Assembly: GCA_051892875.1 (NCBI GenBank)
Contig: JBJFGR010000148.1
Location: forward strand, 1 to 64,000
Direction: 5' to 3'
DNA from: JBJFGR01 sp051892875
GTDB lineage: Bacteria > Pseudomonadota > Gammaproteobacteria > Enterobacterales > Succinivibrionaceae
Length of the DNA: 64,000 nucleotides
In this document: positions 53,254 through 62,341 of the stretch, piece by piece
How the letters are laid out: each line of letters begins with the position of its first letter
Numbering within the stretch: position 1 is the stretch's first letter
Program-made: the position numbers and the translations under genes
Notes under the pieces: generated by a model
What the model was told of the DNA's origin: nothing
Seen by the model: only the letters and a program-made list of their open reading frames with translations
The model's database searches: none

Positions 53254-55500
53254 TTAATGCTTAATATCCACAAAATTACCTAATCCCTTAGATTGAGCAT
53301 ATTCGACATAAAGTTTGCGAATTTCTGTAGCAGAAGATAATTTTATAGCTTTTGCAAATACTTCAGATAATTCCTTTGTATTCACACGACGTAAAATATA
53401 TTTTATTTCAGGGATAGAAATCATATTCATACTAAGTTCTCTATAACCAATAGAAACTAGTAATAATGCGCCTAAAGGAGAACCTGCCATTTCACCACAC
53501 ATTGCCAATGGACGATTAATTTCATGTTCACAAATACGATGTAATCTGTGTAAAACTCTTACCATTGCGGGCTGAAAACAATCGTATAATTTTGCAACAC
53601 TAGGATTATTTCTATCAACAGCTAATACATATTGCGTTAAATCATTACTACCAATTGAAAAATAATCACAATATGGAGCCAAGTCTTCAAGCAAAAACAT
53701 AACTGCAGGTACTTCAATCATTGCTCCTAACTTTGGATAAGCAACAACATCACTATACTCTTCACAAATTTCTTTATGTGCTTGATCTAACAAAGCCTTT
53801 GCCTGAATTACTTCATCTAGGCTAGATACCATAGGTAACATAATTTCAAGGTTTTCATACTTACGGTTGGCCTTTAACATTGCTCTAAACTGAGATAATA
53901 ATAAATTTGGTCGATCTAAGCTTATTCGAATCCCTCTCCATCCCATAAATGGATTTTCTTCATTCAAGGGTAAATAAGGTAATGGTTTATCACCGCCTAC
54001 ATCGAGAGTTCTCATCCTTACCCTTTTAGTTGAGAAATTTTGTAAAAAGTTTTCATAATGAGCACACTCTTCCAATTCTGTCGGAAAAGTATTATGCATC
54101 ATGTATTCGATTTCAGTTCTATATAGCCCAACCCCATCTATCATAGATAAAACTTCGGCTTGTTCTTCCTCAAAATTAATACCAGCATTCAAATCAACAT
54201 TAATTTTTACACCATCTTCGGTGATTACTTCTTTACTCTTTTCTGAATCAAATAAACGACTCTTTTCCTCATTTAGTGAAACATTACCCTGATACTCTAT
54301 TACAACACCTATAGAAGGGTCTATATGTAATTCTTTTCTCTTTCCATCAATAATAAATAAATGTCTATCTAAATCTTGAAGAGGTAAATTAACCCCCATT
54401 AAAATTGGAATATTCAAACTTTTTGCTAAAATAGCCGCTATTGAATTTTCAGAACCATTTAAAGATACTAAACCAGCTAATCTATCCCTAGGGACTTCTG
54501 CAATTAATGAGGCCGTTACATTCTCTGCTAATAAAACAACAGGTTCTTTAAAATCAAAATCTTCAAGATAACTATGTGCTAAACGAGACAATAATCTTTG
54601 CGCTAAATCTTTAATTGCTAAAGCTTCTTCTTTTTTATCATCATTTAGACGAGTTTCAATATAATTATCAGAAATTATTTTTACAGCTGCTGATGCTGCC
54701 CAATTTTCTGACAAAATCTTTTCATCAACTAAATTGCTAAATTCATCTTCATCTAAGAATCTTTGGTAATTTTCAAAAACTTCTGAATGTTCAATCTTTT
54801 TTACAGAGTCTTTCATTCTTAAAATCAATGAATCAAGATCTGTCTGTAATTGATACATAGCTTGATGAAATAATTCACTTTGCATTTCAGGATCATCAGT
54901 TTTACGCAAAATTACCTGATTCAACTCCATATGTGGTTGCCATACCCAACCTCTTGCTATAGCAATTCCGCCTGAACCAAATGTACATGAAATAGGTTCA
55001 TGTGTATCTTGATCCTTGGTTTGCATATCTGATAAATATAAAATGGATGCTAATTGAGCACTTAAAGTTACTAAAAATGATTCCTCGACGTCTGTAAATT
55101 GACGAGATTCTTTTTGTTGAATAATAAAAATACCTAAAACAATTCCAGCATGCTCAATAGGTACACCTAAAAAAGATTGAAATTCTTCTTCACCAATTTC
55201 AGGAATATATTTAAAATTTGGATGATTTTGAGCATCAGCTAAATTAAGTAACTCTTTTCTACGACCAACTAAACCTACAAGTCCTTCACCGTAACGCAAA
55301 GTTACTTTACCCTCAGAATCCTGAAATAAACCATCTGTAGCTACTAAACGGTATCTACATCTTGATGGTTCATCAAGATATATGGAACAACAATCTACCC
55401 CTAAAGCTTCTCTAGATTCTTTTACTAATATCTTTAAAGCCTTAATAATATCATTTTCTTTCAAGACATTTTCAATGATTTTTCTTAAAGTGGTTAACAC
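53254..55500 (-). CDS. ptsP: Nitrogen-PTS enzyme I (PtsP) lacking the phospho-accepting His
   Basis: 748 aa, the same as E. coli PtsP, from GTG 55500 which has GGAGG 6 bp upstream. N-terminal GAF domain (about 15-155), PtsI-like N domain, phosphohistidine domain and PEP-binding barrel (LRTLDVGGDKPLPYLP, GWRGIRI, FSIGSNDLTQY, AMCGEMAGS with catalytic Cys). At the phosphohistidine position the family has NSHAAI; here it reads NSIAAI (codon 54439-54441, about residue 354, ATA). PEP-binding parts look intact, but the phosphate relay would be broken. Start overlaps rppH by 29 bp. Confidence 0.9.
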   Translation of the reverse strand: MLTTLRKIIENVLKENDIIKALKILVKESREALGVDCCSIYLDEPSRCRYRLVATDGLFQDSEGKVTLRYGEGLVGLVGRRKELLNLADAQNHPNFKYIPEIGEEEFQSFLGVPIEHAGIVLGIFIIQQKESRQFTDVEESFLVTLSAQLASILYLSDMQTKDQDTHEPISCTFGSGGIAIARGWVWQPHMELNQVILRKTDDPEMQSELFHQAMYQLQTDLDSLILRMKDSVKKIEHSEVFENYQRFLDEDEFSNLVDEKILSENWAASAAVKIISDNYIETRLNDDKKEEALAIKDLAQRLLSRLAHSYLEDFDFKEPVVLLAENVTASLIAEVPRDRLAGLVSLNGSENSIAAILAKSLNIPILMGVNLPLQDLDRHLFIIDGKRKELHIDPSIGVVIEYQGNVSLNEEKSRLFDSEKSKEVITEDGVKINVDLNAGINFEEEQAEVLSMIDGVGLYRTEIEYMMHNTFPTELEECAHYENFLQNFSTKRVRMRTLDVGGDKPLPYLPLNEENPFMGWRGIRISLDRPNLLLSQFRAMLKANRKYENLEIMLPMVSSLDEVIQAKALLDQAHKEICEEYSDVVAYPKLGAMIEVPAVMFLLEDLAPYCDYFSIGSNDLTQYVLAVDRNNPSVAKLYDCFQPAMVRVLHRLHRICEHEINRPLAMCGEMAGSPLGALLLVSIGYRELSMNMISIPEIKYILRRVNTKELSEVFAKAIKLSSATEIRKLYVEYAQSKGLGNFVDIKH

Positions 55501-56083
55501 AGTTCCCTCCATTGTTTTTTCTATTTTTAGAGTTCTTTAATCTACGTTCCCGATTTAATGAATCAATAGGTTTTATCACAATACTTCTTAAAAATTTTCT
55601 GTTGCTGGTGCATAATGCCAACTCTGAAAATTCTAATAATACCCTTCTATATACATCTCTCTTAAATGATACAACTTGACGTACTGGATACCAATAACTC
55701 ACCCATCTCCAATCATCAAATTCTGGAATATTTGTGTGATTAAATACAATCTTGCTTTCTTGAGTTTTTGATAATTTTAACAAAAACCACTTCTGTTTTT
55801 GACCTAGACATATTGGTTTTTCATCCCAACGCACTAGCCTTTTTGGAAGTTTATATTTAAACCAAGACTTAGATACAGACAATAACTCTACATCTTTAAC
55901 ATCTAATCCTAATTCTTCTTCTAATTCACGGTACATAGCACTTTCAGGGGTTTCACCAATATTTATTCCCCCCTGAGGAAATTGCCAAGAGTTCTGCCCA
56001 ATACGACGAGCCCATAAAACTTGTCCTTGACTGTTGCACAACACTATGCCTACATTCAACCTGAACCCATCACTATCAATCAC
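55472..56083 (-). CDS. rppH: RNA pyrophosphohydrolase
   Basis: Nudix enzyme that removes pyrophosphate from mRNA 5' ends to trigger decay. 203 aa (E. coli 176). Nudix box GGINIGETPESAMYRELEEELG, N-terminal DSDGFRLNVGIVLCNSQGQVLWARR, W-rich YWYPVRQVVSFKRDVYRR. The extra C-terminal 25 residues are basic. Overlaps ptsP. Confidence 0.96.
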   Translation of the reverse strand: MIDSDGFRLNVGIVLCNSQGQVLWARRIGQNSWQFPQGGINIGETPESAMYRELEEELGLDVKDVELLSVSKSWFKYKLPKRLVRWDEKPICLGQKQKWFLLKLSKTQESKIVFNHTNIPEFDDWRWVSYWYPVRQVVSFKRDVYRRVLLEFSELALCTSNRKFLRSIVIKPIDSLNRERRLKNSKNRKNNGGNCVNHFKKNH

Positions 56084-56227
56084 AACTTACACCTATATTA
56101 ACAATATTCTAAATACCTAATTTTAGCACATTTAACTCTTTAAAACTAAATTTCTATAAATGATATTTAATATTTAAAAAAAACGTTATAATACTCTAAT
56201 AATTCAATCCTAAAAACAGTAAATTTT

Positions 56228-56863
56228 ATGTACATACCCCAAACAGAACAACAATTATTAAATAGAGTTCATGCAATTGCAGGACTCACAATAGGAGAGC
56301 TTGCTACAAAATTGCAAATCCCCGTACCTAATAATATGCTCTACGCAAAAGGTTTCGCAGGTCAATTAATTGAAATAGCATTAGGAGCAAGTGCTGGTGC
56401 TAATCCAATTCAAGATTTTCCACATCTCGGAATAGAATTAAAAACTATTCCAATAACCTACAAAGGCACACCAGCAGAAACAACCCATATATGTATCATC
56501 CAACAAGATAAACTATGTGGTCAGGTTTTCGAAAATTCTAATTTTTTAAATAAATTAAAAAAAATTCTATGGATCCCTATTGAGGGTGAACGTTCTATTC
56601 CTTTAAAAAACAGACATATAGCAACAGGTTTTTTATGGGAACCATCTACAACAGACCTTATAAAACTTAAAAATGATTGGGAGGAAATCATGGAAATAAT
56701 ATCAACAAAAGGCATTGAAAATATTAGTAGTAATATAGGCGAAATTACCCAAGTTAGACCTTGTGGAAAATTAAACAATATTATGCAATACGGATTTTAT
56801 CTCAGAAAAAATTTCACAACAAAAATTATACTTAAAGCCTTTGGCAATTATATACCTGACTAA
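56228..56863 (+). CDS. mutH: DNA mismatch repair endonuclease MutH
   Basis: Nicks the unmethylated strand at hemimethylated GATC. 211 aa (E. coli 229). Catalytic residues in DFPHLGIELKT (Asp, Glu, Lys), KGFAGQLIE, and QVRPCGK. Divergent from rppH. Its presence implies a Dam methylase elsewhere. Confidence 0.95.
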   Translation: MYIPQTEQQLLNRVHAIAGLTIGELATKLQIPVPNNMLYAKGFAGQLIEIALGASAGANPIQDFPHLGIELKTIPITYKGTPAETTHICIIQQDKLCGQVFENSNFLNKLKKILWIPIEGERSIPLKNRHIATGFLWEPSTTDLIKLKNDWEEIMEIISTKGIENISSNIGEITQVRPCGKLNNIMQYGFYLRKNFTTKIILKAFGNYIPD

Positions 56864-57223
56864 AAACTTCAAATCTTCTACTCAATAATTAATAAAATTT
56901 GCTAATTTCTACCATATTATTTTTTTGTAATAGTCGTGATAAATCGCTAATATAAACTATTCCTAATACTTAAAAACATAATTCTTAGATTACCTATATA
57001 TAACAGAAATCTAGACATAATCTACTTTAAAAGTTTTTTTGCACTTTATATTAAAATTATACAAATATCAAAATTTTAAAATAAAAAAACATACATAATT
57101 TAGAAAATTTTCACGCATGTGATAATATAGCATATATTGTATCAATCACTGATACAAATAAATACTAAACGTATTATACGCTTTAACAAAATCAATTAAT
57201 TATAATATTATGAGGAAATGTGT
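56864..57223. other. 360-bp AT-rich intergenic region between mutH and the CBM48 gene
   Basis: No ORF. Contains the palindrome at 57137-57157 and a likely promoter (-10 TATTAT at 57172-57177) for the downstream gene; nothing else recognised. Confidence 0.5.
57137..57157. promoter_or_regulatory. 21-bp palindrome, possible operator
   Basis: TTGTATCA-ATCAC-TGATACAA: perfect 8-bp arms, 5-bp centre. It overlaps the expected -35 position (16 bp before TATTAT at 57172), as a repressor site would. Which regulator is unknown. Confidence 0.5.
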
Positions 57224-57658
57224 ATGAGTACCATTAAGAATTATGATCTTAAAACCAAGGTAAAGGTTACTTTTGAGGTTTCTAAAGAAGCTGCACGTAA
57301 TGCCAAAAATATTTACTTACTATGCAGTTTTAATGGTTGGGATCCTGTTAAGTTAACACAAAAAAAAGATGGTTCTTTTTCAACTGTAATTGATATTGAT
57401 ACAAAATCTGTTGTAGGTGATGTTATTTATCAATACAGATTCCGCTACGAATGGGAAGATGGTTCTGAAAACTATGATAACGACTGGAATGCCGAAAGCT
57501 ATATTCCAAATCAATTCGGTAGCGAAAATTCCGTATTTACATTATCTGAATCTAGTTTAAAGAAAGATGAACCAAAAGTAACAAAGGTAGAAAACACTGC
57601 AAAAACTACAAAAGCAAAAACAACCAAAGCATGTGCTTCTAAAAAGACTCGTAAGTAG
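57224..57658 (+). CDS. Stand-alone CBM48/AMPK-type glycogen-binding protein
   Basis: 144 aa from ATG 57224 (GAGGAA upstream; the ATG at 57218 is too close to it). Residues about 10-100 form one carbohydrate-binding module of the AMPK/isoamylase N-terminal type: KVTFEVS, IYLLCSFNGWDPVKL, DGSFSTVIDI, YQYRFRYEW. No signal peptide, so cytoplasmic. The last 35 residues are Lys/Thr-rich and strongly basic. No enzyme domain. It may bind the glycogen made by glgCA; the basic tail's partner is unknown. Confidence 0.75.
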   Translation: MSTIKNYDLKTKVKVTFEVSKEAARNAKNIYLLCSFNGWDPVKLTQKKDGSFSTVIDIDTKSVVGDVIYQYRFRYEWEDGSENYDNDWNAESYIPNQFGSENSVFTLSESSLKKDEPKVTKVENTAKTTKAKTTKACASKKTRK

Positions 57659-57704
57659 TTTTTCTGTAAACTAATTCATAATTATTTTAATTTTTTCAAA
57701 ACTT

Positions 57705-57740
57705 AAAAACGAGTGCTAGATAATAAGTCACTCGTTTTTT
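57705..57740 (+). terminator. Terminator after the CBM48 gene
   Basis: AAAAACGAGTG / CACTCGTTTTT stem with a 13-nt loop and T-run. Confidence 0.85.
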
Positions 57741-57802
57741 CATTAATATAAAACTATTATTAACCTTAATGTATAAATGAATTTCAATCTACATACTGAG
57801 TA

Positions 57803-57832
57803 TAAAAAAGAAAAGGAGGTTATAAACCTCCT
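57803..57832 (-). terminator. Terminator of the rpsP-rplS operon
   Basis: AGGAGGTT-TAT-AACCTCCT stem followed on the minus strand by TTTCTTTTTT, 43 bp after rplS. Confidence 0.88.
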
Positions 57833-57874
57833 AATCTTAACCTATTTGTATACCATTTTACAAAGATAAAAAGC

Positions 57875-58231
57875 TTATGCCTTCTTTGTATCTAACTTTT
57901 CACGAATACGAGCAGCCTTACCTGTTAATGCACGTAAATAGTAAAGTTTAGCACGACGTACCTTACCACGACGAGTAACTTCTACAGATGAAATTAATGG
58001 GCTATGTGTTTGGAATACACGTTCAACACCTTCACCATTAGAAATCTTTCTTACTGTAAAAGCTGAATGTAAACCACGATTACGCTTAGCGATTACAACA
58101 CCTTCATAAGCCTGTAAACGTTCTTTATCGCCTTCAACTACACGTACCTGCACACGTACTGTATCACCAGGATTAAATGTAGGGATATCAGAACGCATTT
58201 GTTCTTTTTCAATTTGTTCAATTAAATTCAT
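57875..58231 (-). CDS. rplS: 50S ribosomal protein L19
   Basis: 118 aa (E. coli 115). FNPGDTVRVQVRVVEGDKERLQAYEGVV and RRGKVRRAKLYYLR. Last gene of rpsP-rimM-trmD-rplS. Confidence 0.98.
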   Translation of the reverse strand: MNLIEQIEKEQMRSDIPTFNPGDTVRVQVRVVEGDKERLQAYEGVVIAKRNRGLHSAFTVRKISNGEGVERVFQTHSPLISSVEVTRRGKVRRAKLYYLRALTGKAARIREKLDTKKA

Positions 58232-58288
58232 TTTAACTTCCTACCTAGGATATACTGATAACTCTCTACTGTTCAATTATTCTCTGAA

Positions 58289-59029
58289 TCAAGACAACTC
58301 TTGTTCTCGAAGATAAAGGGCAAAAATTTTCTTTTGCTCGTCAGTCAGAGCTAGGTTACTAAAAATATCAGGTCTTCTTTCATAAGTACGAGCAATAGCT
58401 TGCTTCAATCTCCATTTTCTTATTTCTGCATGATTACCACTAAGCAAAACATCAGGAACTTTCATTCCATCAATCTCTAATGGGCGAGTATATTGAGGAT
58501 AATCCAATAATCCTTGAGCAAATGAATCTTCTTCAGCACTCAAGATGTCACCCAACACTCCAGGTATCATACGAGAAATTGCATCTATCATTACCATTGC
58601 AGGTAATTCTCCACCACTAAGAACATAATCACCTATGGACCATTCCTCATCTACATATGTTTGTATTATGCGCTCATCAATACCTTCGTATCTACCTGCA
58701 ATAAAAATAATTTCTTCATTTTTTGCTAGTTCAACACAACTTGTATGACTAAACACTCGACCTTGTGGTGATAAATAAATCACCCTTGCTTCAGGTAATA
58801 ACTCTTTTGCTTTGCGTATAGCATCACGCAATGGTTGTACCATCATAAGCATCCCAGGTCCACCACCAAAAGGCCGTTCATCAACTTTCTGGTGTTTATC
58901 ATATGCAAAATCTCGGGGATTAATGCAAATTACTTCAATCAAACCTTGCTTATAAGCTCGTCCTGTAACTCCGTATTTGGTTATAGCATCGAACATATCT
59001 GGAAAAAGAGTTACAACTCCTATTCTCAT
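58289..59029 (-). CDS. trmD: tRNA (guanine-N1-)-methyltransferase
   Basis: Makes m1G37, preventing frameshifts. 246 aa from ATG 59029 (MRIGVVTLFPDMF); a TTG 18 bp upstream is in frame. Trefoil-knot SAM site IYLSPQGRVF, FIAGRYEGIDERI, and SIGDYVLSGGELPA. Confidence 0.97.
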   Translation of the reverse strand: MRIGVVTLFPDMFDAITKYGVTGRAYKQGLIEVICINPRDFAYDKHQKVDERPFGGGPGMLMMVQPLRDAIRKAKELLPEARVIYLSPQGRVFSHTSCVELAKNEEIIFIAGRYEGIDERIIQTYVDEEWSIGDYVLSGGELPAMVMIDAISRMIPGVLGDILSAEEDSFAQGLLDYPQYTRPLEIDGMKVPDVLLSGNHAEIRKWRLKQAIARTYERRPDIFSNLALTDEQKKIFALYLREQELS

Positions 59030-59055
59030 TTCTATATCTAGCTCCAATATACGAA

Positions 59056-59586
59056 TTAGAAATCAGGATCCCAACTTACCTGTATTACTCTAGAAGAAGG
59101 ATCTACATTAACAATTACATGTTCTATATAAGGTATCAATCTTTCTTTTATTTCATACTTATCATCAATATTTGCTTTTACAACAAGTACTTGATTTGCA
59201 CCTGTTTCCATTAGTTCTTTAACCATTCCAAGATCGTAACCATCAACTGTTACAACTTTCATTCCCATCAGTTCGATCCAACGAAATGAACCTTGGGGTA
59301 ATTTAGGCAAAGAACTAGGGAGAACACCAATATCTGCACCTGTCAAAGCCTGTGCTTCCTCACGAACATCAATACCTTTAATCTTCGCAATGAAACAATC
59401 TGTATGAGGTTTGAAAGCTTCAAACTCCACACTCTGCCAATCTTGACCCTGACGTTTCATAAACCAGGGTTTATAAGAAAATATGTTCTTAGGATCCTCT
59501 GTATAGGAAAATACCTTCAGCCAGCCTTTAATGCCAAAAACTGCACCAAAACGCCCCATAACTTCAGGCACCTCTCTTTCAGTCAT
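59056..59586 (-). CDS. rimM: Ribosome maturation factor RimM
   Basis: 176 aa (E. coli 182). N-terminal GRFGAVFGIKGWLKVFSYTEDP and C-terminal PRC-barrel (GYDLGMVKELMETGANQVLVV, ERLIPYIEHVI). Helps S19/30S head maturation. Between rpsP and trmD. Confidence 0.97.
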   Translation of the reverse strand: MTEREVPEVMGRFGAVFGIKGWLKVFSYTEDPKNIFSYKPWFMKRQGQDWQSVEFEAFKPHTDCFIAKIKGIDVREEAQALTGADIGVLPSSLPKLPQGSFRWIELMGMKVVTVDGYDLGMVKELMETGANQVLVVKANIDDKYEIKERLIPYIEHVIVNVDPSSRVIQVSWDPDF

Positions 59587-59605
59587 CTAAAAACACCTTC
59601 CTATA

Positions 59606-59875
59606 TTATTCAGCAGCTTGAGCCTTTTGAGCTTCTTTCTTTTGTTCTTTCACTAAGTTTGCAACACGATCTGACAACTGAGCACCCTTAGCAATCCAAG
59701 ATTCAACTTTTGCAAGATCTAACTTTAATCTTATTTCTTGACCCTTCGCAATTGGATTAAAATAACCTAAATCTTCAATATAACGACCGGTTAAAGCACG
59801 ACGTTGATCAGCTACAACGATGTGGTAAAAAGGACGCTTCTTAGCGCCACCACGAGCTAAACGAATAACTACCAT
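59606..59875 (-). CDS. rpsP: 30S ribosomal protein S16
   Basis: 89 aa (E. coli 82). MVVIRLARGGAKKRPFYHIVVAD. Lys/Gln-rich C-terminal extension. First gene of the operon. Confidence 0.98.
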   Translation of the reverse strand: MVVIRLARGGAKKRPFYHIVVADQRRALTGRYIEDLGYFNPIAKGQEIRLKLDLAKVESWIAKGAQLSDRVANLVKEQKKEAQKAQAAE

Positions 59876-59994
59876 AGTTTCCTCTATAATACGTTAAATA
59901 ATAGGAATAAAACTTCCCTAAATACAAAATAGGTTGCAAAATTTTACTATTTCTACAAAATTAATCAAGTTATTTTTTAATCTTAACTAGTAAT

Positions 59995-61359
59995 TTACAT
60001 TCCAAAACCACCTGGCGGCATCATTCCCTTAACCATGCTTAACAATTTACGGATACCACCTTTTGATTGTAATTTTTTCATTAATTTTTGCATTGCATCA
60101 AATTCTTTTAGCAAACTTGAAACTTCACTAATTTCAACACCTGCCCCCATAGCAATTCTTTTCTTTCTTGAGCCTTTTATTATTTCTGGATTTCTTCTTT
60201 CTTTAGGTGTCATAGAATTAATTATAGCTTCCTTGCGATAAATTATTTTATCGTCCATTTTTTCTTTTACTTCATCAGGCAATGAGCCGATACCAGGTAG
60301 CTTATCTACCATACCCATCATACCGCCCATATTACGCATTTGGATAATTTGTTCTCTAAAATCTTCTAAATCAAACCCTTTTCCTTCTTTAAATTTATTA
60401 GCAAGTTTTTCTGCTTTTTGTTTATCAACTTTGCGTTCTAATTCTTCAACTAAAGTTAAAACATCCCCCATATCCAAGATACGACTTGCTAAACGTTCTG
60501 GATGAAATGGTTCTAAAGCTTCTATCTTTTCTCCAGCACCTAAAAACTTAATTGGTTTACCTGTTATCTTTCGAACAGATAATGCCGCACCACCTCTTGC
60601 ATCACCATCAATCTTTGTTAAAACAACCCCTGTTAACGGCAAAGCCTCATTAAATGCCCTTGCTGTATTAGCAGCATCCTGACCTGTCATAGCATCAACA
60701 ACGAACAATGTTTCTATAGGTTTTACAGCTTGATGAATATTTTTTATTTCATCCATCATTTTTTCATCAACATGTAAACGCCCTGCTGTATCGATAATCA
60801 ATACATCCATCATTTTTAATTTAGCTTTTTGAACTGCGTTCACAGCAATTTCAACAGGAGCTTCATTAACATTTGAAGGCACAAATTCTACACCAACTTG
60901 TTTAGCCAAAGTTTCAAGTTGTTGTATGGCTGCTGGTCTATATACGTCAGAACTAACAACCATAACTTTTTTCTTCATACGATCTTTTAAAAATTTTGCT
61001 AATTTACCTACAGATGTTGTTTTACCAGCACCTTGCAGACCTGCCATTAGTATAATAGCAGGAGGTTGAGTTGCTAAATCAAGAGTTTCATTAACTTCAC
61101 CCATTACAGTTTTTAGTTCTTCAAAAACTATTTTTATAAATTCTTGCCCTGGATTTAAAGCTAAATTAACTTCAGTTCCTAAAGCTTTTGTCTTTACATC
61201 TGAAATAAATTCTTTTACTACAGGTAAGGCCACATCAGCTTCTAATAAAGCCATACGAACTTCTCTTAAGGTATCCTTTATATTATCTTCTGTCAGACGA
61301 CCTTTACCAGTAACATTTCTTAATGTCTTTGTTAATCTTTGTGTTAAATTTTCAAACAT
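59995..61359 (-). CDS. ffh: Signal recognition particle protein Ffh
   Basis: GTPase that targets inner-membrane proteins with 4.5S RNA. 454 aa from ATG 61359 (MFENLTQRL). N domain, G domain (GLQGAGKTTSVGKL, DTAGRL, TKIDGDARGG) and Met-rich M domain ending KGMMPPGGFGM. Upstream of rpsP on the same strand, as usual. Confidence 0.98.
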   Translation of the reverse strand: MFENLTQRLTKTLRNVTGKGRLTEDNIKDTLREVRMALLEADVALPVVKEFISDVKTKALGTEVNLALNPGQEFIKIVFEELKTVMGEVNETLDLATQPPAIILMAGLQGAGKTTSVGKLAKFLKDRMKKKVMVVSSDVYRPAAIQQLETLAKQVGVEFVPSNVNEAPVEIAVNAVQKAKLKMMDVLIIDTAGRLHVDEKMMDEIKNIHQAVKPIETLFVVDAMTGQDAANTARAFNEALPLTGVVLTKIDGDARGGAALSVRKITGKPIKFLGAGEKIEALEPFHPERLASRILDMGDVLTLVEELERKVDKQKAEKLANKFKEGKGFDLEDFREQIIQMRNMGGMMGMVDKLPGIGSLPDEVKEKMDDKIIYRKEAIINSMTPKERRNPEIIKGSRKKRIAMGAGVEISEVSSLLKEFDAMQKLMKKLQSKGGIRKLLSMVKGMMPPGGFGM

Positions 61360-61418
61360 TTTTAATTCCACTAATCTAATAATATGCCTGTAATTATAAA
61401 TTATTGATATTGTTTATG

Positions 61419-61449
61419 CAAAAAAGAGAGTTTTTTCAACTCTCTTTTT
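61419..61449 (-). terminator. Terminator after motX
   Basis: AAAAAGAGAGTT / AACTCTCTTTTT stem with T-run on the minus strand. Confidence 0.85.
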
Positions 61450-61507
61450 ATAGCTATATCACAATGACAATAATATAAATAAAGACTTCTTAACTTATAT
61501 TGTGTTT

Positions 61508-62209
61508 TTAGTAAAAAACTTTAGTCTTTGCTCGTTCTACAATGTAATCAGGCATTCTAGTCGCTAATTCTTCAAGATATTTTTTACTCTTATCAAATTG
61601 TATCGGGGTTGCAACTAAACTATGATGCAATAAACTATAAGCTTCTTCATAATCAACGGCACTTCCCATACCTCTTATTAACATCGACACCCAATCAATC
61701 TGAGCAGGAACGTACCCCATTAATGCTGCCTCATGCATTAATAACGTAGCTTTATCTTTGTCTTGTTGAACATATCTTCCAACTTCATAATAAAAGGACA
61801 ATCTACGCATAGCTCCAGGATAACCTTTTTTAGCTGCCTCTTGAATATAAAAAACTCCCGAACTAATGTCTTTATCAACACAAACTCCATTCACAAGCAT
61901 ATCACCATATAAAAATTCATACGATGATGACAAACTACGCATAGCCCTATGTCTTATATCGTCTGTGAATTGACAACCATGAACTTGTGACAATACACTT
62001 AACTGACTACCTGTCTCTACCCATGAATTAATTTCTTCTATTGTGTATATATGTTCCCCCATGGTAGTCATGTTAAAATCATTCAAAGATTCAATATCTT
62101 GAACCGTTCTTGAAACTTCATCAAAATCTTCGCCATAAGATACATTATCTGCCAATAAAAACATTACAAGGAAACTCGTGCACAATATACTTACTAGTCC
62201 TTTGTTCAT
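61508..62209 (-). CDS. motX: Sodium-type polar flagellar motor protein MotX
   Basis: 233 aa. Signal peptide to about residue 26, then Sel1-like repeats. YEFLYGDMLVNGVCVDKD, YVQQDKDKATLLMHEAALMG, DYEEAYSLLHHSL and MPDYIVERAK follow the Vibrio MotX pattern closely. MotX with MotY forms the periplasmic T-ring that holds the PomAB stator. Between ffh and mdh with terminators on both sides, so a single-gene unit. No other flagellar gene is in the window. A generic Sel1 protein is the alternative. Confidence 0.82.
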   Translation of the reverse strand: MNKGLVSILCTSFLVMFLLADNVSYGEDFDEVSRTVQDIESLNDFNMTTMGEHIYTIEEINSWVETGSQLSVLSQVHGCQFTDDIRHRAMRSLSSSYEFLYGDMLVNGVCVDKDISSGVFYIQEAAKKGYPGAMRRLSFYYEVGRYVQQDKDKATLLMHEAALMGYVPAQIDWVSMLIRGMGSAVDYEEAYSLLHHSLVATPIQFDKSKKYLEELATRMPDYIVERAKTKVFY

Positions 62210-62274
62210 CGTTTTTTCCCCAAGATCATTTACAACACTGCATATCTCTATAGCGACAATATTAAAGTTTTCTT

Positions 62275-62309
62275 TAAAAAAAAGAGAGCTAATAAAATTA
62301 GCTCTCTTT
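62275..62309 (-). terminator. Terminator after mdh
   Basis: AAAGAGAGCTAAT / ATTAGCTCTCTTT perfect 13-bp stem, 3-nt loop, and a T-run on the minus strand. Confidence 0.9.
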
Positions 62310-62341
62310 ATTCATTTAATTTTTTATGTGTTATTTAAATA

